Of a DNA stretch of 64,000 nucleotides, positions 13,101-25,100 are shown piece by piece (within the stretch, counting starts at the first letter, position 1; the number at the start of each line of letters is the position of its first letter). This DNA comes from Vitis vinifera. Its lineage: Eukaryota > Streptophyta > Magnoliopsida > Vitales > Vitaceae. The notes under the pieces are model-generated. The model saw only the letters and a program-made list of their open reading frames with translations. It searched no databases and was not told the origin of the DNA. Position numbers and translations under genes: made by a program. Location of the stretch: positions 6,325,501 to 6,389,500 of the forward strand of contig NC_081822.1 of the NCBI RefSeq assembly GCF_030704535.1, given 5' to 3'.

Positions 13101-16100
13101 ATCTTAGTTTCTTTTGTGGCTATTTGTTGTTAGGGTGGTGGGTTTTTCTTCCCTATTCTCCCGCTTGTCGATTGATCCTAATTGTATACTCTGTGTGTAC
13201 TTTGTTGTGCCTTTTGGCAAGTGCTTTTAATATATCTTGCTTATTTACCTATCAAAATATCCCATAGCTTACAAGTTGACCAAACTTTGTACATTCACAA
13301 CTAGGATGACCAACCCTGTATACTTTCGAGTGGATATTGACTCTAAGACACTATGTATCACAACTGATTGTTCTATGTAAAAATTATAGATTCAGCCTCA
13401 TTGTCCTTCATGACTTTAAGTAGTATTTACACATTTTAGAGTTGTCATTTATAAGGGAAAAAACCTTCTCCCTGCAAAGGACATGCCATCTCACAAGCAT
13501 TCATAACTTTTTAATTATATTGTTACTATTTTTATTAAATAAAAAAAAAAAAAACTTATCAATATGAAAAGAATGTAATACAGGTCACATACATAATCAC
13601 ATGTAGAAAAATTTCCAACCGCTCCATTGACATGTAGACACTCACCTATAATAAACCCAACATATTCAAGATCTCATACAAAAATACCTTCTCAATATGT
13701 TATGGGACTTGATTATGTTCTTTTCCTCTCTTTGGGCCTCTTGTACTGTAACTTTTAAAGGAGTTCTTCTTAAGTGTTTTACAACTCAACTAGGCTGCGG
13801 TTTGCGCTTCAAAAGTTTGAGAGTGTTGGGGTTTCTCTTTGTTTTTAGTTTTCTAAAGTTGGGTGGTTTCTACTTTGTTCAGTTTTTGTTTTTGTGGGAA
13901 GGACCTCTCATCCTTCTCTTGTTTTCTTCTTTTTCTCTTGTATCTTTTCTTCTATTAATATAATTTTCTTCGTTTCTGATAAAAAAAAAATAAAAAAAAA
14001 ATGTATCCAGTTCCTGTTGTACCACATCAACACCAATTCATATTTTGTCATCTCAAATCTTAAAGAAAAAAAAAATTCAATTTGAAAATAATTAAGGAAA
14101 ATTTTCATAGCTAGATACTTTCTCCTCAACATATTGCTACTCTTCAACTTTGTTATAGTTCTCAGTCGCTTGTTGTAGCTAATTTTCCCTAAGCATGGTC
14201 ATCATAGCTTCTACTTTGTATTCCCGTAAGTTCACCTGTTTTCACTTCTAATTCCTTATATAGCTACAATGACGATCTTTTGAATTATCCCCTTTAATCA
14301 TCCTTGAGCAGAAAATATGGAAGTATGAAGAAAATTCTAGTTTCCAACTTTCTTTCCCCCCTCAAACATGTTTTTTGTTTGAAACCAGTCTCACATACTT
14401 GTAATTGAATAATGTCATGAGCCACTTTAAGACTTTTTTTGGTTGGGGTTTTGGGTGGGGGAGGGGGAGACGGAGAAAGGGAAGGGGGGAATTGTAATTA
14501 TTATATAGCAATATATAGATTGTACAATATGTAGATTAGAATTATGGAGGTTTTGGTATTCAAAGAGGCTCCACAAACATTTAGTTTGTAAATACAAATG
14601 TAAAAGATAGATCACAGAGAAAAGGAGAATAAAAAAACATAAAGACAGTCATAAACTCACCAAATTCCACATGATTTAAGTAAACTAAATTGAAATGCAT
14701 GATTTTTATTTTTATTTTTATTTTTTTTAAAAAAAAACATAAGGAAGGTCATAAACTCACCAAATTCCACATGATTTAAGAAGACTAAATTGAAATGCAT
14801 AATCATAAACGTATACTGTGACCACTGTAAATTGTCTTCAATGTTGAGGAAAAAAGATTTAAGAGGCTGGAAGATTTTCATGAAAAGCACTATTTATAGT
14901 CTCCCTAGCAACTATATGTAAGCTTTGATGATGCCAAAAGGCCTAAAAGAAATTTGCTTTAGAAGGGTGGGTTGACAACTAGAAAGATTCATCCAGTCCC
15001 AATAGAAGAGTTTGCTTTGTTAAGACTAATGATGGTTTGGGTATTATAGACAATCTTGAACAAAATTATGAAGATTTATCAGTGGGAAGGACAGTTAGTA
15101 CGGAAGGGGTGGAGGAGGTGTTGGGGTTGTGTTTGGAATTTGAGATAGCACAGAGGCTAGTAGGGTTATCCTCTGGAAAGCATCAGAAGACTTTTATACA
15201 AATTCGATTCCCTAAAATGTTTAATATGGTAGTTCTGAAAGAAGTTTGGGTGCTAGATTGTTGAATTGAGGGAGAATAGCTTCTAGGTAGCAAGGACTCC
15301 ATTTTCTGAGGTGGCTTCTTTGAAAGGCAGCTAGAGCCATTTATGCAGCTCCTAGACGTAATGTCTATTCATAGCAGTGCAGGGGGTAGATTGGCATGGG
15401 GGAGCCTTGTTTTTTTTTTTCTTTTTTTTCACAAGCTTTATGACTCTTAAGGTGTCATCCAAAGTTTCTTTGCTAGAAAAGCCAGCATGGGAGGATATCT
15501 TAACATTAACAACTCTATGAGATGCAGTTGGATAATGGTTAGCGCAAACAAGAGGAAACTGCAAACCATACTCTGATTCATTGTGGATGAGCTTCTAATT
15601 TGTAGTCTCGGGTATTCTCCTTGTTTAAGGTGTCTTATTGTCATAGCTCACTCCCAATTTTGTGTAGATCTACAAATTTTCCATTCTCCAAGGGTTTCAA
15701 GCAGCTCCAAAATGTTCCAGAACTTTGAAGTGCCCGAAGCAGATTTTAAGGTATTTGAAGGTGCTTAGAGCAACTTTAAGGTGCTTGAAGGAGCATACAA
15801 CAGCCGCTAAGGAGTTTAGTAGTGCTTGGACCAGCTTAGAAGTGCTTGACAAGCTTATTAGAATTCCATATTCAATATGTATTAAGAGGACTTTCCCCTC
15901 GTACCGATAACTAGGTGGTCTACCATCAATCAAGTTGACAAGTGTTTTGTAAAGTTTTCTAATGTTATTACACTTGCTTTCTTCAAATATTCTCTCTCTA
16001 TAATTTTTTTTTTATCAGAATTTCTTCAAGCATTCTCTTCCTATTATTAACTCTTGCTTTTATTTTCCCAGTGGCTTGAATTAGGCTTATTAAGTTGCTT

Positions 16101-19100
16101 AGAGTTTGAGGTGCTGAGTTACCGTATGAATTCTCAGATAAGGTATTGGTCTGTGATATCACGCTCTTCCCAACCCATTTGGAGATTTGGCCGGGCATGA
16201 TGGTTTCAAAGAAAAGAGATATAAGCCAATGGTTCACTTCTGATAATATAAAAAGAGAGGAACAGAAGGTTCTTCGATAATTTAGAGCAATCAATTTTGA
16301 TTGTGAAGCACCAAGTCCTTAGAACTCTACTTTTATGGTCTAAAGATCTGATTCACTCTCTTTTTTTTGATAGTTTAGAGGCATTTCATAACTTTTGCTC
16401 ATGCACTACCATAAGTTCTGTTGCCTTGGTGTACCTTGTACACCTTTCTATATACTAGGGTCACACTTCATTTTTTTATTAAATCACTTATTCTAAAAAA
16501 TATACTATCCCCGACTTGTCTATAAAAAAGAATGCAAAGAAAATATAACATAAACTCAGATTTTCAAGAACATTCTTTCAGAAAAGCAAAAATAGGAAAA
16601 ACAGAACTATTTGAAGTCCATACCTTGAGTTTATGTCTCTTGGAGTAATCATCTCCTTAGCAGGTAAACCTGTAATCTTTTGTTTAATCATAATGATATA
16701 ATGAGACAGCCAACTCTTCACATAGTATTGCCTGACATTATGTTTCAAATTTCTGTATGAAATGCCCAAAAACAGTATACAGAACATATTGGAGATCTCA
16801 CACAATTTCATTCTGCTATTCCAGCATTAAATCAATAACTGAGCGCTATATCAAAGCAAAAGAGGAACACCAACAACTGGTTAACCCAACTTCAGAAGTC
16901 AAGGTATTCTTCAGTAACCACCACTCCCATCTTCTTCTGTAAATTTATCCATGTTTAAAGAAGCATATATAGTTGATTTTGTATGCAAGCACAGCATTGC
17001 AGCATTATATATAGAATGCTTTATCTAATTGTTTGTGTATGTATTTATCAACCTATCCATAAGGTATAAAAAAATTTAAGACATGTTCAAACAACAATGC
17101 AGTTAATAGACAATAGGCAAACCTTCTCTGTACTTGCACTGGTGTCGCTCATGTTGGCATAGGAATCTGAGAGAACAGTATCAGAAAAATTTGTTAGGCA
17201 AGAACCAAATTAAAGATTTGATTTGTATGAATGAACAAGATTTGGATTAGACTTACTAATTGGGAAGGAGGAATTACAGTTCAAATTCCTGAATTTTTAC
17301 CTTCTTGCAAACTTTCCCAACACGAATTATACACCTTCCACAAATCCTTAGCTCCCTAGGACTAATCAAAGAGCAACAATCAACATTCAATTCAACTGCC
17401 CATAATAAGGATGGGGATTATAATAGCAATAAATAATCGGTCTCTAAGGCATACAAGAAGCAACACCAGTCCATAATGAAGCAAAAATCTTAGCATTCAC
17501 CAAGATAGAATTGATTATACCTGTACCTATCCTATGCAAACTGAATCATTTAACTCCCAAAGAGTTCGAAGAATAGAAATTGCAAAGACACTGCTTTTGT
17601 TCTTAGGCACTCAAAATTTTTTAAAAAGTTATAGATTTGTATGGAAGGCTTGCTAATCCATGCTAACACTACTTTTTTTGGAGTGAATATTTTCTTATAT
17701 TTCTACTTCACATGATATAGGAGTTAGTAAAGGCCTTTTTTGACAACCACAGTTGAACAAATATCCACTCAAGTTTTCAAAGGCATCCACATATGTGCAT
17801 ATACGCAATCAGTGACTCTATTACAAAGTGGACAGTTGTTTTGATGCCCAATGTGCTTTTGCCTTGTCATTTCACATCATCAACACATTGAGTATCAACA
17901 TCTCTCATTCACATTTGATTTTCCACAAATGCTCCTCCTTTTCAAGAATCCAAATTCACCTTTAAATAAACACTTTGATCATAAATTTATGTTAGATGTA
18001 CTCCAAAAGATATTAAAGATGGATGTAACTTGGATGCAACCCCACTATACATGAAACATTCATATCATAAAGTAATTCTGAAGAAACAGGTTCCTGGACT
18101 TATTTTCCAATAGTTTCAAAGAAGTAATACTTATATGGACTCACTGTCAGAGTGTTTTCATTGCATGGATAGTCAAAACATCATTTTATTGGAGCACGTT
18201 GAGGAGGAAAGTTTCCAGTTGGCATAAAGCCTGTTAGTGAAGTATTGTAGGTCAGATATGTGGATCACTGTTCTTCACAAGCAGATTATGGGAATAACTA
18301 GATTGCAAATATGGAATTTCCTGTTGTCACCATGCAGCTACATATAGTTTTTGAAGTTGACATTATCACTGTCTCAAATAACCATATTCATGCTCAGAAA
18401 TAAAGAGATTCTTTGTTCGTCTTACTATAGGTAAGCAAGAACAAATATGTTTAAAATGCTAGAAAAGGGGGCACGAATTACGCATTGTGACTAAGTGGCC
18501 AGGAGTTATGGAAGGACTTTGAAGTGGGAGAGGGCCAAAAGAAGGAAAAAACATTAGGAGATTGCATTGTGCATCAATGGGAGATGTGTTCTTTTTTATT
18601 AGATTAGAAGAAGCAAAACAAGATCCATGTTATCAACTTGAATGGTTCCATGCATATGCATGTAAATATGTATTTATGCATGAATCAAATTATGCCAATT
18701 ATATAACTTCTCATTCTCACTTCCTCAATTCACTTTTTTGGACTCCATGTTTCAGGAATCCTACCAGTGGATAGGATGTCCTCTCATGCTTATCATGATA
18801 GCAAAATATGAAGATGATTTGATAGCAGTTGCTACATAACCCACAAAACTCCAATTTGGAGCTCTATATGTATAGGATTAGCTCTTGATTCCAGATCAAC
18901 TTGATAATTAGCAAGCATGATAGTTATGGTGAGGCATCTTATCTAAAGATAGGAATAGCAATACATGGGCCCATGAAAGTAATGGAAGGGTCTAAGAATA
19001 AGATGTTATACTTTCAGTGTTTGCCCTTCCATAACTTTTCATGGGAAACATGTTTGCCCTGCCTGCCAGAGGATTAGTTACCACTTGTGTGCCAAATATC

Positions 19101-22100
19101 ATGTTGGTCTAGTATTATGGACCACTTAATTCCCAGTCAACATGATATTTGGCAAGTGTGTCAGCATGAGGACACATAATACAACAATAGCCATGACAAG
19201 CATGATAGAAAATGGATCCCACATAAGATAATGAGCAGTGTACACCTAACATTGTTTTGCACCAAATGCAATCTGATCCAAACTGTGTGTATGCATCAAC
19301 AAGATCACATATTTATTATAATTTACACAGATATTTCTTTTTGTGTGTGATGTTTTGCAATTTTCCATCACAAAATAAAAGACAGAAATATACAAGAGTT
19401 GATTTACTTGTTTAACAAAAGTACCACAGCCTTTTATATTCCAATTTTTTTGGACTAATGTGAAATTGCATCTGTGGCTACAACAAAAATAAGAATAGTA
19501 TTTTGAAGTACCTTCCTCTCACCTTCCTCCCTTATAGACTATTATGAAACAATAGATATAAGAGTTATTTTGACACATGAGTCAAAATACCTATCAAATT
19601 GTAAAAATGACCTTCCCCCTTTAATTTTGTTGAGAAATGACCCTCTTTGGATGCTTTTACCCCTCTCTATTTTTGTTTGTCTTCAAAAACATATTTTCCC
19701 ACTTATTTTATTTATTTCAAGTTATAACACTTTAATTTATTTGGTTTAATTTTTCTCTCTTTTTTATAATGATTTTATCTCTCATACAATTCATTATTGT
19801 TTTCATTAGAGATATTTATCTAGATTAAATTTTATTCATTACAAATTTGATAAATGTTATTTTCTAATTAAGAATGTTCACTTGAACTGCACTGAAGTTA
19901 AGTTTGGTTCACAAAGAACTTAATTAAGATTAAGTTTTCAATCATAATGGTAACCTGAACTATACAATGATTAAGTTTCCTTTATAAATAATTTAACTAG
20001 GGTAAAATTTCCGTTTTATCAACAAAGAATTTAATTATAATAACCTAAAATGTGTTGTTATTAAGTTTTATTTTAAAAAGAACTTAACTGAGGCTAAGTT
20101 TTCATTTTATTTACATAAAAAAACTTAATGAACTCTACAATCTTATCTTCATATTTTAGAAATTTAGATGAAACTACAAAAAAAATCTATCAAACAAACT
20201 GCAAAAAAAACCTAATAAAAAACTAACCAAAATTGCAAAAAACCTTTACCAAAATCTCAAAAGAAAACACCAACCAAAATCTCACTGCAAACAACCTCAA
20301 CCAAAATCTCAATAGAAAACATATGCAAAAAAACCCTAATAAAAAATAATTGCAAAATACCCCAACTTAAAGCAACCCAAGAAACCCTAAACAAAAACAT
20401 TATTAAAGTTTAAATAAAATTTCAAAAAAGAAAAAAAAAAAAAAAAAAACCAACAACAACAACAAAAACCAATACAAAAAACTGCAACAGAGAACAACAA
20501 CAAAAAACCCTAATAAAAATAAAGAAAAAGATGAAGGATCTTGAAAAAGAGAGTCGTGACTGATTTTTATCCATTGATATTTGTTATGGGTTTTATCTCC
20601 ACTGAAAAATTTATGGAAGAAAGGAGAAAACATGGTGAGAAGAACTTGTTATCAGAATCGGATGAAACGAGAATGGGAGGGAGATGTCATTTTGAAGGAA
20701 AAAAGAAGGGTGATAATGTCCAAAATGGGTCATTTAAAAAAAAAAAAAACAAAAGGGGTTATTCTTCAAATTTCAAGAGTATTTGGTTATACTAGACAAG
20801 CTTGCCCACCTAAAAAACCTAGAAAACCACAAGATCCAACAGCACGATGATAGAAAGAAGGTAAAAGTGAAGCCTTGGGATATTAGACTCCACATACCAC
20901 GCTCAATCATATTTATGAAGGAACCCTATATTTCATGGAGTAACTTCATTATAGGCTAGTACCTCTCTCTGTTTTATGTGCAGGCAGAAAACATTTTTAA
21001 TATCATGCTACCTCTACCGCACCTTGGACTATAATGAACTCTAGGACACTTTTTTAAGAGGCCCAACAAAGGCTAGAACCTTTCACATACGAACTCACCA
21101 ATGTTCAGAATCCCAGAGAAGTCAAAGCATTAACAGCTGGATTCTGACAACCTTAGTCACTACATGCCTGAGCATTTCTTAGAAACATTCTACCAAGTTT
21201 TATTTCCTGGTCAATTTATAACCTTTTCTTTGTCCCAAATAAAGACAATTGCTTGAAAAAACAGTCAAAGTGAATTCTTGATTTTAACCCAACAAAATTT
21301 CATCCAAAGCAGGATATAAGAACTGAAGATGATATCCTAATTAATGTTGTGGTTTTGAAAGTTTTTCTTCTTCCATGAAGCAGCAATGTACATCTAGCAC
21401 TCCTTTCATTTATCAGAATACTGAACTGAATGTATACTTTTTTCTTTCTCCTTTTTAGAACCAGAACATCCTACAGCAATGTGAATGACTTAAAAAAGAA
21501 ATGATTGGTTGGATTTCAACACACGCACACACACATCCTGGAGTTTAATATGTGCTCACTTGTTTAAGTTGTTGCCTTTGGAATTGTTTACCAATGCAAT
21601 CTTTTACTTCTACTACCAACCAGTAAGTCACTGACTCCAGGAAAAGCATCATCCAAGGAAGATGCTTCTTCTGATCTTTTGAAATTTTATCCATGTATGT
21701 TCAGGTTACTTCTGATAAGTGTTTAGAACAGTCAGTTCTCCACTTCCGTTTGTCTATGATGAACATATATGTCTTGTGTATGTCACTAATCATGCCATTC
21801 TAATTGCTAGTTCTGGCAACGGGAGGCAGCAATGTTGAGGCAACAACTGCAACACTTGCAAGAAAATCATCGGTAGAATCTATTCTCCAATAAAATTGCT
21901 ATTATGATGGAAAATTTCAAACCCACTTGCTATTTTGCATGTCAAAAGTCCTTTGATGAATAGTTCCAAAGAGATCTAAAAACCAAGATGGCAAATTTAA
22001 AGCTTTGTGTAAATACAAATGTAAACAAACTGAACAATTAATATACAAACTAAGATCAAAGTATTTCACTGTCTGTGAATGATTTTTGAGATGAACGCAT

Positions 22101-25100
22101 GTCATATTTTTCCTCTAAAGTTGAAATATGAGTTGAAAAGCTGGTAGCTATTATCTAGAAGTTTCATTTTTCATTGTATCAATATGACGATATGTGTGCA
22201 CATATTGAAATCTTTTGTGTAATATTTCAATTTTGCTATTGAAGAGATTAATGAATTAATAGTAATTTAGTTCACATAAAAGAAAACCACCAAGAGAAAA
22301 AAAAAAAACAAAACAAAGAGGAGGAAAACCCATCAAGATCTACATTGCTTATTATTATTTATTTATTTATTCATTTTTGTTTAATATTTCAATGTTGCTC
22401 TTGAAGAGATTAATGAATTAATGGTCATTTAGTTCACATAAAAGCAAACCACCAAGAGAAAAAAAAAAAAAAAAACAAAAAGAAGAGGAAAACCCATGAA
22501 GAACTATATGGCTTATTATTTATTTATTTATGAGAAACAAACATTTTATTAGCATAGAATAAGTAAATGCAGAGAAGGATGTGAAATCCTTTTCCTAGAC
22601 ACAACCATCACATAACTTTGATCAAAAGTGAGAAAAACTATCTAATTTAGATTTCAATGAAAATGCATAATTAGAAGTGGTCACAAACATGAACTCAAAA
22701 GCTTAAGGGGTAGAAAATCCCCTACAAAATGAATCAATTGATTGACTCCAAAATAATCTTAACACTTTGTAACTTGTTTGAACAAGATCTTGATAAGAAA
22801 ATGGTGTCATCAGAAAATATAGATGAGTCATCTTGTTCTACCTTCACCCACTAAGAAGCCCTTAAATCGACCACACTGCATTGTTATCAACATCAATTTT
22901 TCTCAACATGTTTGCCACAATGATAAAAAGAAATGGAGAAAAAGAATCACCCTATCTTAAACTACTTGAAAGTTTAATCCATTCTTTAGCACACCCGTTT
23001 ATTAGCACTTTTAGAGATGACAAGTATTCATGAATTGAAGATCTCCATTTCTATTTGAAGCCTTTTCTTTTTAAAGCATGATCTAGAAACTCCTAATCCA
23101 CGTGATCATAAGTTTTTTAAAATAAAACTTAATCACATTCCCCATTTCTCCCACACATCCTTCTCATATACCACTTCATTAGCTACTAATACCACATCCA
23201 AAATTTGTCTACCCTTAATAATGGCTCCCTGTGAGAGATGAACAATCTTAAGCAACACACACAATTGCTCATAACACTTTTAGCCATTATCTAATTTGTT
23301 GGTTTGACTTTTTTTTTTGGATGATAAACAATAATATAATATATTAAGGTAAGTAATAATAATTACAAAAGAAGGATGAGGAATCCTCCAAAATAACTAT
23401 ACAAAAAATACGTACGAACCTCCAAAGTGCTAAGTAAATCTATACAACTATGAAATGCCACAACCCATATGGGAATATACAAAAGTAATCAGTCTTTGCT
23501 AGCCCACACCGTTAGACCTATGCACTGACATCCAAACAAGTTGAATTATATCAAGGAGAATACCCTTAAAAGTTATTGTACAAAAGGCCTAAAAGGAGGC
23601 TAAAAAATGAATGATGTCCCAAAGACCCTCTGAAGTTTTCGCTTTATCCCAAAAGATCTTAGTGTTTTTTTCCCGCCACACAACCCATATCAAAGCAAGA
23701 TAAGTGAATTGCCACAATACCTTGCCTCTAAAGGTACCTCCCAACCCTTTATACGAGATGGTTATCATGTCACATATACTCCAAGGAGGAACCTAGTCCA
23801 AATGAGTCAATCTGAATAGTTTATGTCATATCCTTAAAGTGAAAGGACAATGTAAAAAACATGATCTACCTTTTTACCCCTCTCCATACACAACAAACAC
23901 ACATCAGGATCGAGGGCTTTATAGAGTTTTCTCATTTGTAGCATGTCATTAGTGTTTATCTTCTTGTCTGCCACTAACCAAGCAAAGGACTTGACCTTAA
24001 ATGGGGCTTGTGATTTTCAAACAAAATCAGTTGGGAATAATAGAGTTGGGTTAATAAGGTCGGGTCAGTATGTTGGTGTGACTCTTTTTAACCTCTTATA
24101 CTCTTATTTATAATTCCATTATCAAGAAATTTAACAAATACTTGTAGTAAGTCCTCTTTTGTTGTGTCTCAACATTCTTGATACAAAGCTAAACAAAACC
24201 AGCTAGGCTTAGGGCATTTTCCTTGTTCATATAAAAATAAAAAACTCTCATATTTCCTTTTTTTGAAAAACGGTGCTCCAAACCACTAGCACTCTCCTAT
24301 AAGATAGGGATCACTCTAAACCATCTATTCTCCATGAATCGTCATCTAATCTAATATAAAGTTTGCTAAAGAATCTCAAAATGTCCTTGGAAATGCTAGC
24401 TTGGTTACTTCGCTTTGCTTTATTCTCATCCACAATGGATTTAATGAACTTCTTTTTCCTTCCATTAGCTATTCAATGAAAGAACTTCAATTTATAGCTC
24501 TCCCTACCCTCCTCCATGCCCCTCCCACCCCCGTTTCCCCTTCGTAGCCCACTTTACTCTAGATATCAGCCTCTAATGAACCTCTTCCTTTAACAACAAC
24601 TCTTTTGACTTCATTTTCTTGGTAGCCCTTTAGGATGCTAATTTATCAATTAGAGGCCTCGCCCCTACTTGATAATCTACTATGGCTATATCCTTCATTA
24701 TTGAATCCTTCCTCTCTCTTGTATTTCCAAAAGTAGAATTATTCCATATTTTCAATTTTGTTGTAATGCCTTAGTATGATCTTTTGACCTTCTCATTTGA
24801 AAAATATGCAACTTTCTCCACCATAGAATTATGCTTTCTTTGAAATCTAGATGCCTTACCCACATATTCTCAAACCTAAAAGCAATCAATCCCCACCAAT
24901 AGGGATTGTTATCTTGAAGATTATAGGTGAAATTAATATCCCAATATGAAGAGAATAAGAATCTAACCTTATAAATAGAGGAATTTACAAGTTTGACCAA
25001 GTAAATGACACATTTTTGAGAGGGGGATCAACTAGTTTACACTCTATGATTATGCTATCAAATTCTTTCATACTTTTGGAAATCCCTATGCCTTTTGACT

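Larger units (their letters stand above)
2873..16824 (+). other. Giant intron 1 of the MADS gene
   Basis: A 13,952-bp intron between the MADS-domain exon (ending AG) and exon 2 (starting C), joined as a serine codon. It holds a hAT MITE, a Tourist-like MITE, a diverged 300-bp tandem duplication, at least one 5'-truncated LINE body and several LINE 3' tails, each listed separately. Stretches not explained by these (about 2900-5800, 7400-10300, 14000-16800) are AT-rich with short ORFs that look random. First introns of MIKC genes often hold regulatory elements in related plants, but I cannot point to one here. Confidence 0.8.
16904..21810 (+). other. Intron 2 of the MADS gene
   Basis: A 4,907-bp intron between the exon ending SEVK and the exon starting FWQRE. 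It includes a hairpin at about 19.1 kb and a 1.2-kb element with long imperfect inverted ends at 19.58-20.80 kb. The rest (about 16.9-19.0 and 20.8-21.8 kb) shows nothing I can assign. Confidence 0.8.

Noticed and set aside
13079-13963. Leu/Phe-rich frames that look like membrane proteins
   Set aside because: They are translations of T-rich LINE 3' ends and are not conserved as protein.
15037-15933. Short frames near 15.0-15.9 kb as a separate gene in intron 1
   Set aside because: Frames are broken by stops on all sides, overlap on opposite strands and show no known domain; probably degenerate repeat sequence.
20403-20850. Overlapping 76-89 codon frames on both strands
   Set aside because: They lie on A-rich, low-complexity sequence inside a putative mobile element, with no domain.
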